A DNA stretch of 64,000 nucleotides, taken from NCBI RefSeq assembly GCF_003121485.1, contig NZ_QAVX01000005.1, forward strand, positions 156,864-220,863. Direction: 5' to 3'. A model generated the notes under the pieces. The model was not told where the DNA came from and did no database searches. It saw nothing but the letters and a program-made list of their open reading frames with translations. Each line of letters begins with the position of its first letter. The first letter of the stretch is position 1. This DNA is from Dyella sp. C11. GTDB taxonomy: Bacteria; Pseudomonadota; Gammaproteobacteria; Xanthomonadales; Rhodanobacteraceae. A program made the translations under genes and the position numbers. Shown here in pieces: positions 45,124 through 56,164 of this stretch.

Positions 45124-46047
45124 ATGCACCCTCCTCGTATTGCTGCCCTGATCGTCACCTACAACCGCAAGTCGCTGCTCGTTCGCTGCCTCCTTGCACT
45201 TACCAAAGCCTCACGTACCCCAGACCTTATCCTCTTGGTCGACAACGCCTCCACGGACGGTACGCGAGACATGCTTCGCGAACAGGGCTGGCTTGATCGC
45301 GATGACATCCAGCTTTTAGCTCTACCAGACAACAGCGGAGGTGCGGGCGGATTTGCCGCCGGCCTAAAGCATCTCGTGGCTAACGGTGTTGACTGGATAT
45401 GGATGATGGACGATGACGCAGCACCCCACCCCGATGCGCTGGAGGAGCTTGCCAAGATCGCGGTTGATCCGACGCACGTTTATGGCTCCCTCGCGGTGCA
45501 AGAAACCCAGACTTCTTGGATCACAACACTGATGCACCCTACGCCAAGGGCCGTGCATCATGCGAACGAGGTTCCGGAACGGGCTAACGTACAGTTCCTT
45601 CCCTTTCTCGGGTTCATGATCCATAAAGATCTAGTCCAGCGTATCGGTTTACCTGATGCTGGCTACTTCATCGCTGCAGACGACATTGAGTACTGTCTTC
45701 GTGCACAGCAAGCCGGCGCCGACATAGTCATTGCGGGCAAGAGCCGAATCGAACACCCAAAGGCTGACTGGTATCGCGTGGGTGCGCCGGGGCGCTCTCT
45801 GATATGCCTGCGTCTTCCGCCGTGGAAGCGCTATTACGATACCCGTAATCGCTTGTTGATCGCCCGCAAGTACTACGGCATCCGGCTGCTTACCCAGACC
45901 GTGCCGGGATCTTTCGTTCGTCTCTTCGCCGCCCTTCGCCATGAACCTCGCCGCATGGCTCAGCTTGGTGCGTTTTGTGCTGGCATGTTCGACGGATTGA
46001 TGGGCATCAAGGGGCCGCGACATCGCTGGTGGCGCATCAACCCATGA
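45124..46047 (+). CDS. GT2 glycosyltransferase, galactofuranosyltransferase/rhamnosyltransferase-like
   Basis: A 307-residue GT-A enzyme starting IAALIVTYNRKSLLVRCL, with LVDNASTDGT, the GlfT-like GGAGGFAAG and the metal site WMMDDDA. This NxSGGAGGF...WMMDDDA pattern is typical of WbbL and GlfT1-like enzymes that add rhamnose or galactofuranose. The neighbour is glf, which makes UDP-galactofuranose, so a galactofuranosyl transfer is the most likely use (inference). A late PKADWYRVG segment holds the presumed base region. Confidence 0.85.
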   Translation: MHPPRIAALIVTYNRKSLLVRCLLALTKASRTPDLILLVDNASTDGTRDMLREQGWLDRDDIQLLALPDNSGGAGGFAAGLKHLVANGVDWIWMMDDDAAPHPDALEELAKIAVDPTHVYGSLAVQETQTSWITTLMHPTPRAVHHANEVPERANVQFLPFLGFMIHKDLVQRIGLPDAGYFIAADDIEYCLRAQQAGADIVIAGKSRIEHPKADWYRVGAPGRSLICLRLPPWKRYYDTRNRLLIARKYYGIRLLTQTVPGSFVRLFAALRHEPRRMAQLGAFCAGMFDGLMGIKGPRHRWWRINP

Positions 46048-46096
46048 AATTTCCACGCTCCCATCTTTTTTCCTGCTTACCGCCTCGTGGATCTCA

Positions 46097-47194
46097 ATGA
46101 ATCGCAACGTCCGTACACTTGTCGTTGGTGCCGGGTTCGCCGGTAGCGTTGTCGCGCGCGAACTCGCTGATACCGGCCACCAGGTCCGCGTCATCGACAA
46201 GCGGCCCCACATCGCCGGCAACGCCTACGACGAACTGGACGCTCATGGCGTGCTGGTGCACCGCTATGGCCCGCATATCTTCCATACCAACGGCGACCGG
46301 ATCTTCGAATACCTTTCGCGTTTCACGGAGTGGCTTCCGTACGAGCATCGCGTGCTTGGCGTGGTGGAGGGGAAGCATTACCCGTTCCCGATCAATCAGG
46401 ACACGCTGAACCAGCTCTACGGTTTGCAGTTGGATGATTCAGGCGCAGAGGCGTTCTTCGAACGCGTGCGCGAGCCACGCGAGCCGGTGCTGACCAGCGA
46501 AGATGTGGTGCTCAACAGCGTTGGCCGCGACCTGTACGAGAAGTTCTTTCTCAACTACACGCGCAAGCAATGGGGTCTTGATCCTTCGGAATTGAAGGCT
46601 GGCGTGGCGGCGCGCATTCCTGTGCGCACGAATACGGACGATCGGTACTTTACCGATACGTTCCAGGCGATGCCGAAGCATGGCTACACGCGCATGTTCG
46701 AGGCGATGCTCGACCATCCGAATATTTCGGTGGAATTGGGCGTGGACTTCGATGACATCCGCGACACGCTGGAGGTCGCACACGTCGTGTATACCGGCCC
46801 CATCGACGCCTACTTCCGATACTGCTTTGGCCACCTGCCCTATCGTTCGCTTCGCTTCGAACATGAGCATCTGCCTGACGTGAAGCAGTACCAGAAAGTG
46901 GGCACCGTGAATTATCCAAACGATCATGCCTACACGCGTATCACCGAGTTCAAGCATCTGACCGGCCAGGAACACGCGGGCACGTCGATCGTGCGCGAGT
47001 ATCCGCAGGCAGAAGGCGATCCTTACTACCCTATTCCGCGAGCGGAGAATGAAGCCTTGTTCAAACGCTACGAGGAACTGGCCAAGAACGAACCCGGCGT
47101 CACTTTCGTCGGCCGGCTTGCGCAGTACCGCTACTACAACATGGACCAGGTCGTGGGAGCTGCCCTTGCAGCCGCAAAACGACTGATTGGCTGA
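46097..47194 (+). CDS. glf: UDP-galactopyranose mutase
   Basis: A 365-residue flavoenzyme that converts UDP-galactopyranose to UDP-galactofuranose. The FAD motif is VVGAGFAGSVVARELADTGH at the N-terminus, followed by HIAGNAYDELD and the family block YGPHIFHTN. Further Glf signatures are NYTRKQWGLDP, GPIDAYFRYCFGHLPYRSL and YPNDHAYTRITEFKHLTGQ. Length is normal. Its presence predicts galactofuranose in the glycan made by this cluster. It is four bases from the next GT4 gene. Confidence 0.96.
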   Translation: MNRNVRTLVVGAGFAGSVVARELADTGHQVRVIDKRPHIAGNAYDELDAHGVLVHRYGPHIFHTNGDRIFEYLSRFTEWLPYEHRVLGVVEGKHYPFPINQDTLNQLYGLQLDDSGAEAFFERVREPREPVLTSEDVVLNSVGRDLYEKFFLNYTRKQWGLDPSELKAGVAARIPVRTNTDDRYFTDTFQAMPKHGYTRMFEAMLDHPNISVELGVDFDDIRDTLEVAHVVYTGPIDAYFRYCFGHLPYRSLRFEHEHLPDVKQYQKVGTVNYPNDHAYTRITEFKHLTGQEHAGTSIVREYPQAEGDPYYPIPRAENEALFKRYEELAKNEPGVTFVGRLAQYRYYNMDQVVGAALAAAKRLIG

Positions 47195-47197
47195 TCG

Positions 47198-48319
47198 ATG
47201 CGCATCGCTTTCCTGTGCAAACGCCGCTACATGAGCAAGGACGTGATCCTTGACCGGTATGCGCGCCTTTATGAAATTCCCTATCAGCTGGCCAAGCTTG
47301 GGCATGACGTCCGTGGATTCTGCCTGGGTTATCAAGGCCAGGAGGAAGGTCACTGGGTGCACGAGGCGTCGCCGGGCCGGCTGGAGTGGCAGGCACGGTC
47401 ACTCGGAAAGACGATTTTCCCTGCCCTCGCCACGTACCCACGATGGCTGCTGGAACGCCTGCGCGAATACTCTCCTGACATCATCATCGCCGCATCGGAT
47501 ATTCCGCATGTGGTACTCGGTAGCTGGATCGCTTCGAAACTCAACGTGCCGTGGGTGGCCGATCTGTACGACAACTTCGAGGGTTTTGGTCAGGCGAAAA
47601 TCCCCGGAATGGTCGGCGCACTCAGGCGAGCCGTTGGAAAGGCGGACCTGGTACTGACCACCAGCGATCTGCTGTGCGACATGGTCCGCGACGTCTATTC
47701 GCCTCGCGGCGAAGTGATTTCCATGCCGAGCTCGGTGGACACCTCGATCTTCCGTCCGCGCGATCGCACGAATAGCCGCGCGTTGCTCGGCCTTCCCGCG
47801 CAGGCACGACTGGTAGGCACGGCTGGCGGACTTTCCAGGGAAAAAGGCATCGCCACGTTGTACGAGGCCTGGTCGTTGTTGAGGGAACAACACGACGACG
47901 TGCATCTGGTGCTGGCCGGCCCGGTAGAGGCCGCAACGCCCCTGCCCGTGGGTGATCGCGTCCATTACCTCGGCTTGTTGCCGCACGAACAGGTGGCCCA
48001 TCTCTTCAGCGCGCTGGACGTCGGCGTCATGAGCATTCTCGACACGCCGTTTGGGCGCTACTGCTTCCCGCAGAAAGCCTACGAAATGCTGGCTTGCCGA
48101 CTGCCGGTGGTGGCGGCCAACGTGGGTGCCATGCCTGCGCTGTTCGCCGGCGCACGCGAATGCCTGTTCACCAGCGGCGATGCGGCTGATCTCGCGCACC
48201 GCATTTCAGGACAGTTGGCGAGTGCCCGTTCGTTGGATATCGAGATCAAGGATTGGAAGGCCTTGATCGGCTCTCTTGAACCCACACTGCAAGCGTTGGT
48301 CGATCGCAAGACCGACTAA
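47198..48319 (+). CDS. Glycosyltransferase family 4
   Basis: A 373-residue GT-B enzyme: N-terminal MRIAFLCKRRYMSKDVILDRYARL, then WVADLYDNFEGFG, LVGTAGGLSREKGIATLYEAW at the start of the C-terminal half, and FPQKAYEMLACRLPVVAANVG for the donor site. The GC content is back to that of the housekeeping genes. It closes the plus-strand part of the glycan cluster; its last four bases overlap the end of the convergent GT4. Confidence 0.87.
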   Translation: MRIAFLCKRRYMSKDVILDRYARLYEIPYQLAKLGHDVRGFCLGYQGQEEGHWVHEASPGRLEWQARSLGKTIFPALATYPRWLLERLREYSPDIIIAASDIPHVVLGSWIASKLNVPWVADLYDNFEGFGQAKIPGMVGALRRAVGKADLVLTTSDLLCDMVRDVYSPRGEVISMPSSVDTSIFRPRDRTNSRALLGLPAQARLVGTAGGLSREKGIATLYEAWSLLREQHDDVHLVLAGPVEAATPLPVGDRVHYLGLLPHEQVAHLFSALDVGVMSILDTPFGRYCFPQKAYEMLACRLPVVAANVGAMPALFAGARECLFTSGDAADLAHRISGQLASARSLDIEIKDWKALIGSLEPTLQALVDRKTD

Positions 48320-49545
48320 CGACGGCCGTCGTGTTGCGCCATGCACTGCTCTAGCAAGTCACCGTATCTGCCTGAGACACCTTGCCAATCGATCACATGA
48401 AGCGCCTTCTCGCGCAACGCCAGGGCACGCTGTCGTGACGCATCCGGCTGATCGAGCGCCTGCAGCACACGGTCAGCCAGTTGGGCGGTGTCCTTCGCAT
48501 CCACGCAGACTTCCGATGCGGCGTCACCCAGCAAATCGTGCAAACCGGCAACATCGCCCACCACAACCGGGCAACCGCAGCCCATCGCCTCCATCAGCAC
48601 GACAGGCAAACCTTCCTGATCGCCGGAAGCGTCACGGACGAACGGCGCTACAAAAAGACTGGCGCCGCGATACAAGGCAGGCAACGCGCCTTGCGGCGTG
48701 GCACCGAGGAATCGAACGTGGCTGGCGATGCGCAGGCGTTGAGCCTGCGCGCGCAATGCTTCTTCCTCGGGGCCAAATCCCGCGATGATCAACTCGACGG
48801 AGGGCCGTCGCGAGAGAATGGCAGGCATGGCATCCAGCAAGTGGCAAAGACCTTTCTTGGCAACCAGTCGGCCGACGAACAACAGGCTGTCAGGCTTGCG
48901 CACTACGTCATTGCCGGGCACAAACCGATTCCGAAGATCTACTCCCATGGGCACCACCGCCAGTTGCGGTGGGTGCATGTCCAGTCTCGCAACCTCTTCT
49001 GCCATCGCGGTGCTTACCACGGTCATACCGCTTGAGTTTGCCGCCACCGTTCGCTTGACGCTTTCGAGAGCTTTCCCTCGAAAGCCAAACAAGTCACCTC
49101 CATGGGATGTGACCACATACGGTACGCCAGCAAAACGCGCCAGCAGCTGTGCAATGAAACCCTGTGGAATCAGCCAGTGGGCGTGAATGGCATCGACCTG
49201 TTGGCTACGCAGCACGCGTCGCGCGGCCCACCATAGTCCGACGATGAAGCCAGGCACCAACAACCATTTCCACGGCTGCCGCTTGAGATTGGCCGCAATA
49301 CCGCCGTTGTTGACCAGGGTTTGCCATGCACGAGGCGCATAGCGATACCGCACCACGCACACGCCATCGAGCGTGCCGCTCGGATCAGCGCCTTGCGCAT
49401 CAGGCACAACTGCAACTACATCGAAACGATCCACCAGGCGCCGACAGAGTTCATGCACGAATCCGGGTTCGTGGTCGTCACGCCAACGCGGGTAGGTGGA
49501 AGCCAAAACCAGCACAGTGCGGCGCTGCGAGCCTTTCGATGTCAT
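48316..49545 (-). CDS. Glycosyltransferase family 4
   Basis: A 409-residue GT-B enzyme with IHAHWLIPQGFIAQLLA and TSHGGDLFGFRGK in the N-terminal half and LLFVGRLVAKKGLCHLLDAM, then EGLPVVLMEAMGCGCPVV in the C-terminal half. It resembles exopolysaccharide GT4 enzymes (mannosyl- or glucosyl-type). It is on the opposite strand from the previous genes, followed downstream by nothing on its own strand until the intergenic region, and preceded by the polyprenyl-phosphate-sugar-synthase-like gene after a 184-base gap with no visible gene. Confidence 0.87.
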   Translation of the reverse strand: MTSKGSQRRTVLVLASTYPRWRDDHEPGFVHELCRRLVDRFDVVAVVPDAQGADPSGTLDGVCVVRYRYAPRAWQTLVNNGGIAANLKRQPWKWLLVPGFIVGLWWAARRVLRSQQVDAIHAHWLIPQGFIAQLLARFAGVPYVVTSHGGDLFGFRGKALESVKRTVAANSSGMTVVSTAMAEEVARLDMHPPQLAVVPMGVDLRNRFVPGNDVVRKPDSLLFVGRLVAKKGLCHLLDAMPAILSRRPSVELIIAGFGPEEEALRAQAQRLRIASHVRFLGATPQGALPALYRGASLFVAPFVRDASGDQEGLPVVLMEAMGCGCPVVVGDVAGLHDLLGDAASEVCVDAKDTAQLADRVLQALDQPDASRQRALALREKALHVIDWQGVSGRYGDLLEQCMAQHDGRR

Positions 49546-49729
49546 GACGCGGATATCTCGCTACAGCCGAACACAGGTATCCGGGATTGGCTTGCCGGCG
49601 GGAAAGCATTCGACAAGGCACGGGATGTCGGCGACGATTTCAGCAAAAGCAAAGATCGCTCCTTCGTCTTCATCATCACGCGGATAACGTCAACGCACAC
49701 AGGCTGGCATAGGCGGTCAAAGCAATGGC

Positions 49730-50584
49730 TCAGTCGCTGCGGCGATAGGTCAACGCGGTGATCTGCTCGGACACCAACCCGATCAGGAAGATGATGACCG
49801 ACGCGCTCCACAACAGCGCACTACCGTTGGTGAGGCGGCCATAGGCAATGAATGTGCGCAGGTAGTTGGCACAACCGAGCGCAAAGAACAACGCACTTGC
49901 CGGCACGAACAGCTTCAAGGGCGAATAAAGCGTGGCGATCTTGAAGATGATCAGCAGGAAGCGGATGCCGTCCTTGAGTGGCTTGATGTGGCTTTTGCCA
50001 ACGCGCTGGCCGGCCTTGATGGGCAGGTAGGCAACGGGGTAGGCGCTACGGAAAAATGCCATCGTGCTGGTGGTCGGGTACGAAAAGCCATTCGGCAGCA
50101 GGTGCAGGAACTCGCGGAATTTCTCGGCGCGCACGGCGCGGTAGCCCGACGTGAGATCCAGCACCGCATGCCCCGTCATGCGTGTGGCGAGCCAGTTGTA
50201 GATGGTGTTGGCCACACCGCGCCCGACGCCGGCCTGGCTGTCCCAGTCGCGCGCGCCGACCACCATGTCGAAACCTTCGCCGAGTTTCTGCAGCAATCGC
50301 GCGATGTCGGCGGGATCATGCTGGCCATCGCCATCCATGAACACCAGCGTGTCGCCGCTCGCCGCACGCGCGCCGCGCTTGATCGCCGCGCCGTTGCCCA
50401 TCGAATAAGGCGAGGAAAGGCATTGCACGCCGGCGCTTGCGCAGATGGCGCGCGTGTCGTCGGTTGAACCGTCATCCACCACGATGATCTCGGCCTCGGG
50501 CTGGGCGAGGCGCAGGCGTGGCAGCAAGTCTTTAAGAGCCGGCCCTTCGTTCTTCGCGGGCAGGATGATGCTTAGACGGTTCAA
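49730..50584 (-). CDS. GT2 polyprenyl-phosphate sugar synthase-like (DPMS type)
   Basis: A 284-residue enzyme of the dolichol-phosphate mannose synthase class. The GT-A domain has LSIILPAKNEGPALKDLLPR, IIVVDDGSTDDTR, GNGAAIKRGARAASGD and the metal site FMDGDGQHDP, then VVGARDWDSQAG and LTSGYRAVR. Two hydrophobic segments at the C-terminus (SPLKLFVPASALFFALG; LLWSASVIIFLIGLVSEQI) anchor it. Enzymes of this class load a sugar on polyprenyl phosphate, the donor used by GT-C transferases; it could therefore feed the four TMTC-like proteins of this window (inference). Confidence 0.87.
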   Translation of the reverse strand: MNRLSIILPAKNEGPALKDLLPRLRLAQPEAEIIVVDDGSTDDTRAICASAGVQCLSSPYSMGNGAAIKRGARAASGDTLVFMDGDGQHDPADIARLLQKLGEGFDMVVGARDWDSQAGVGRGVANTIYNWLATRMTGHAVLDLTSGYRAVRAEKFREFLHLLPNGFSYPTTSTMAFFRSAYPVAYLPIKAGQRVGKSHIKPLKDGIRFLLIIFKIATLYSPLKLFVPASALFFALGCANYLRTFIAYGRLTNGSALLWSASVIIFLIGLVSEQITALTYRRSD

Positions 50585-50689
50585 GAGCGTGTCCCCGGGT
50601 GTGAACGGGCATCATAACCCGAGCACCCTCGCTGTCTGGGACCCGCCGACGCAGCCGCGGGCACTGCGTCACACAGGTTGACGGCGGGA

Positions 50690-51862
50690 TCAGGAGCGCA
50701 CGATATCGCGAACAGCGTCGATCACCCTCGTCGCATCGTCGTCGGTCATGGCCGGTGACAGCGGCAAGCTCACGGTCTGGCGGCCAAGCTGCATGGCGTT
50801 GGGCCATTGCTCCGGGCGCCAGCCGAAACGCTGTTGATAGTAGGGGTGCTCGGGAACCGACAGGTAATGCACGCCCGTGCCGATCCGCCGCTCGTTCATG
50901 GTGTCCAGGAAGCCGTCGCGGGAGATACCGCAGCGGTTCGGGTCGATCATCACGGTGTAGAGGTGATAGCCATGGCGCGTGCCCGCTTGCGCGGGTGCGG
51001 GCCGGCCGATGGGCAAGGACGCGAAAGCCTCGTCGTAGCGCTGCCACAGCGCCTGCCTGCGCAGCCAGTTGCTTTCCACGCGGGCCAGCTGATGAATGCC
51101 CAGCGCGGCCTGCAAATCCATCATGTTGTACTTGAAGCCGCATTCGACCACCTGGTAGTGGCGATAGCCTTCGTCGCCGAAGCGGTGCCAGGCGTCCTTG
51201 CTCATGCCATGCAGGGCGAGAATCCTGGCCCGCGCGATGTGCTCTTCGTCGCGCCCCAGGATCATGCCGCCCTCGCCCGTCACCACGTTCTTGGTCACGT
51301 AGAAACTGAAGCAGCCAAAGTCGCCGAAGGTGCCCGCGGGCTTGCCCTGGAACTCGGTTTCGATGGCATGCGCGCAATCCTCGATCACCATCAGCCCGTG
51401 CTTGTGGGCAATGGCCATGACGCGGTCCATCTCGCAGGGGCGTCCCGCGAAATGCACGGGGAGAATGGCCCGCGTGCGCGGCGTAATGGCGGCCTCGATG
51501 GCGTCCGGATCGATGTTCTGGGTGACCGGATCCACGTCCGCCAGCACGGGGGTCAAACCGGCGTGGAGAATGGCGTTGACGGTGGCGCAGAAGGTCAGCG
51601 GCGTCGTGATCACTTCACTGCCCGGCTCCAGGCCCGCAGCGACCATGCTCACGTGCAGCGCGGCCGTGCAGGAGTTGACTGCGGCCACCTGCGAATTGCG
51701 CACACCGCGCCAGCGGGCGAAGTCGCGCTCGAACTGCGCCACGCGGGGACCGGTGCCCAGCCATCCCGAGCGCAGGCAAGCTTCGACCTCGGCGATCTCA
51801 GCCTCTTCGATACGAGGCGCGCCAAAGACCAGGAAAGGCGGCTGTGGGTCAGGATGCGTCAC
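50690..51862 (-). CDS. DegT/DnrJ/EryC1/StrS family sugar aminotransferase
   Basis: A 390-residue PLP enzyme of the sugar aminotransferase class. SGWLGTGPRVAQFE, the substrate-binding NSCTAALHVSM, EDCAHAIETEFQGK and the lysine site SFYVTKNVVTGEGG (PLP attached to the K) are present. It would aminate a nucleotide-linked 4- or 3-keto sugar for the glycan. No matching dehydratase is in the window, so the keto sugar must be made elsewhere. It is divergent from pilB with 229 bases between, in which I see no clear promoter. Confidence 0.9.
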   Translation of the reverse strand: MTHPDPQPPFLVFGAPRIEEAEIAEVEACLRSGWLGTGPRVAQFERDFARWRGVRNSQVAAVNSCTAALHVSMVAAGLEPGSEVITTPLTFCATVNAILHAGLTPVLADVDPVTQNIDPDAIEAAITPRTRAILPVHFAGRPCEMDRVMAIAHKHGLMVIEDCAHAIETEFQGKPAGTFGDFGCFSFYVTKNVVTGEGGMILGRDEEHIARARILALHGMSKDAWHRFGDEGYRHYQVVECGFKYNMMDLQAALGIHQLARVESNWLRRQALWQRYDEAFASLPIGRPAPAQAGTRHGYHLYTVMIDPNRCGISRDGFLDTMNERRIGTGVHYLSVPEHPYYQQRFGWRPEQWPNAMQLGRQTVSLPLSPAMTDDDATRVIDAVRDIVRS

Positions 51863-52091
51863 GGACGGTCAGTTCCCGGGAGAGGGGCGGCCTTTCTATC
51901 CCACCCATGGCGCGGCGTCCACGGCAAAAACGGTGAGGCATGCCTATTGCATCCCCTTTGCCCGGCGCCGGGGCGCGCGACGATCTGTGCGCCCCATCAC
52001 CCCCCGGGCTCCCAACCCTGATCCCGGCGGGTGACCAACCCGGGCAAGTGGGGTAAATTCCCATTCAATCAGGGGGCTGGACCAGCAAGCT

Positions 52092-53813
<1,722 letters not shown>

Positions 53814-53972
53814 TCCCGGGGCCGGCAGCGGACCGCCATCCGGGGATGGGCTGTCCGTCGCACTGAAGTTGCGCCCGGTGCCACGAATTGTCTTATAAGA
53901 ATGACTTAAGCTGCACCGATTGGACGGCCGCCCTCCTGAGGCGGCTCGACCGTACCAGCAGGGGGAAATGCC

Positions 53973-55235
53973 ATGGCTGCGGCCACCGCTAAGAACGTGA
54001 AGTCGCTCGGCGCCCAGCGCGCTGAGATCAGCAAGCTGACCACTTATGACTGGGTGGCGCTCGACAAGCGCGGCAAGCGCATGAAGGGCGACATGGCGGC
54101 CAAGAACGCCTCGCTGGTCAAGGCGGAACTTCGCCGCCAGGGCATGAACCCGCAGACGGTGAAGGAACGCGGCAAGCCGCTGTTCGGCGCCTCGGGCAGC
54201 TCCGTCAAGCCGCGCGACGTGGCCATCTTCAGCCGTCAGATCGCCACCATGATGGCGTCCGGCGTGCCGATGGTGCAGTCCTTCGACATCATCGCCGACG
54301 GCCAGAAGAATGTTCGCTTCAAGAACATGCTCGTCGACGTGAAACAGGGCATCGAAGGCGGCCAGTCGCTGCACGAAGCGCTCGGCAAGTACCCCGTGCA
54401 GTTCGATGAGCTTTACCGCAACCTGGTGCATGCCGGTGAATCGGCGGGTGTGCTGGACACCGTGCTGGACACCGTGGCCACGTACAAGGAACGCACCGAA
54501 GCGCTGAAGGCCAAGATCAAGAAGGCCATGTTCTATCCCGTGATGGTGATGGCCGTGGCGTTCCTGGTCTGCGTCATCATGCTGCTGTTCGTGGTGCCTG
54601 TGTTTGCCCAGACCTTCAAGGACGCGGGTACCGAACTGCCGGCGCCGACCCAGGTGGTCGTGAAAGCATCGGAGTTCATGAAATCGTATTGGTGGCTGAT
54701 GCTGGTAAGCATCATCGGCGGCGTCAGCGCGCTGGTCTTCTTCAAGAAGCGCTCACTCAAATTTGCGCACTTCCTGGATCGCCTGCTGCTGAAATTGCCG
54801 GTGATCGGCAACATCATGCGCAACTCCGCGCTGGCCCGCTTCGCGCGCACGCTGGGCGTGACGTTCCGCGCCGGTGTGCCGCTGGTGGAAGCCATGGATG
54901 CCGTCTCTGGCGCCACGGGCAGCATCGTGTACGGCGACGCGGTGAAGCAGATGCGCGAAGACGTCGCGGTGGGTCACCAGCTGCAGCTTTCGATGCGCCA
55001 GACCGGTCTGTTCCCGAACATGATGGTGCAGATGGTGGGCATCGGTGAGGAATCGGGTGCGCTCGACCACATGCTGTTCAAGGTGGCCGAGTTCTACGAA
55101 GAGGAAGTGGAAAACGCGGTCGATACGCTTTCCAGCCTGCTCGAACCCATGATCATGGTGATCCTCGGCGTACTCGTCGGCGGCATGGTGATCGCGCTGT
55201 ACCTGCCGATCTTCAAGCTCGCCAGCACCGTGTAA
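53973..55235 (+). CDS. pilC: Type IV pilus inner-membrane platform protein PilC
   Basis: A 420-residue platform protein with two GspF domains. Each begins with a cytosolic helical part (FSRQIATMMASGVPMVQSFD; LARFARTLGVTFRAGVPLVEA) and ends in membrane helices. Family landmarks include HAGESAGVLDTVLD, KAMFYPVMVMAVA and IGEESGALDHMLFKVAEFYEEEV. It links PilB to the pilus base and helps add pilin subunits. The 159-base gap from pilB has an AT-rich piece (TTGTCTTATAAG) that might be a promoter. A strong terminator follows. Confidence 0.97.
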   Translation: MAAATAKNVKSLGAQRAEISKLTTYDWVALDKRGKRMKGDMAAKNASLVKAELRRQGMNPQTVKERGKPLFGASGSSVKPRDVAIFSRQIATMMASGVPMVQSFDIIADGQKNVRFKNMLVDVKQGIEGGQSLHEALGKYPVQFDELYRNLVHAGESAGVLDTVLDTVATYKERTEALKAKIKKAMFYPVMVMAVAFLVCVIMLLFVVPVFAQTFKDAGTELPAPTQVVVKASEFMKSYWWLMLVSIIGGVSALVFFKKRSLKFAHFLDRLLLKLPVIGNIMRNSALARFARTLGVTFRAGVPLVEAMDAVSGATGSIVYGDAVKQMREDVAVGHQLQLSMRQTGLFPNMMVQMVGIGEESGALDHMLFKVAEFYEEEVENAVDTLSSLLEPMIMVILGVLVGGMVIALYLPIFKLASTV

Positions 55236-55249
55236 GCGCTGGTTTCCGG

Positions 55250-55283
55250 GCCCCTCTCCCCGCCGGGAGAGGGGCCTTTTTTA
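55250..55283 (+). terminator. Terminator of pilC
   Basis: GGCCCCTCTCCC (55250-55261) pairs with GGGAGAGGGGCC (55266-55277) around a four-base loop and is followed by six T. Confidence 0.93.
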
Positions 55284-55301
55284 TAGCCCTTCGGATAACT
55301 C

Positions 55302-56162
55302 ATGCTCGCACTTCCCCTCTGGGCCTGGATTGTTGTCGCCGGCGTGCTTGGCCTGCTGGTCGGCAGCTTTCTCAACGTGGTGATCCTGCGCCTGCCTGCG
55401 CGCCTCATGGCGCAATGGCGACTGGACGCGTTCGACACGCTGGCCATGGAACCCGAGCACAAGCAGCCGCTGCCTCCCGGCATCGTGCGCGAGCCGTCGC
55501 ATTGCCCGCATTGCAAGCATCCCCTGGCGGCGCACGACAACATTCCGCTCTTCAGCTGGCTGTTGCTGCGTGGGCGTTGCCGTTACTGCAAGACACCCAT
55601 CTCCATCCAATATCCGCTGGTCGAATTGCTGAGTGCGCTCGCCAGCGCGGTGATCGTGTGGAAATTCGGTCCGAATCTGGTCGCCGTGGCGGGACTGATC
55701 TTCACCTGGACCTTGATCGCGCTGGCCGGCATCGACTTCCGCACGCAGTACCTGCCCGATCAGCTCAACTACCCGCTGCTGTGGCTGGGTTTGCTGCTCA
55801 GCCTGTTGCCGATGTTCGTGCTGCCGAACGCCGCCATTCTCGGCGCCGCCATCGGCTACCTGAGCCTGTGGAGCGTGTACTGGCTGTTCAAGCTGCTCAC
55901 CGGCAAGGAAGGCATGGGTTATGGCGACTTCAAGCTGCTCGCCGCGCTGGGCGCCTGGATGGGACCCATGGCACTGCTGCCGGTCATCCTGCTGTCGTCG
56001 TTCATTGGCGCCATCGTAGGTGGCAGCCTGATCGCACTGCGCAAGCACGGACGTGACATTCCTATGCCGTTCGGGCCGTTCATTGCGGCAGCGGGCTGGG
56101 TGTGGTTCGTCGCGGGTCCGTGGCTGATGCAGCAGTACAGCCAGCTGATGGGGTTGCAGTAA
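55302..56162 (+). CDS. pilD: Prepilin leader peptidase/N-methyltransferase PilD
   Basis: A 286-residue aspartic peptidase with eight membrane segments that cuts prepilin leaders after Gly and N-methylates the new first residue. The zinc-finger cysteines are HCPHC and RCRYC; the catalytic aspartates are in GIDFRTQYLPD and GYGDFKLLAALGAWMG. It should process both pilins of this window but not the pilin-like protein at 36.2 kb. The ATG is 18 bases past the pilC terminator; coaE follows two bases after the stop. Confidence 0.97.
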   Translation: MLALPLWAWIVVAGVLGLLVGSFLNVVILRLPARLMAQWRLDAFDTLAMEPEHKQPLPPGIVREPSHCPHCKHPLAAHDNIPLFSWLLLRGRCRYCKTPISIQYPLVELLSALASAVIVWKFGPNLVAVAGLIFTWTLIALAGIDFRTQYLPDQLNYPLLWLGLLLSLLPMFVLPNAAILGAAIGYLSLWSVYWLFKLLTGKEGMGYGDFKLLAALGAWMGPMALLPVILLSSFIGAIVGGSLIALRKHGRDIPMPFGPFIAAAGWVWFVAGPWLMQQYSQLMGLQ

Positions 56163-56164
56163 CC

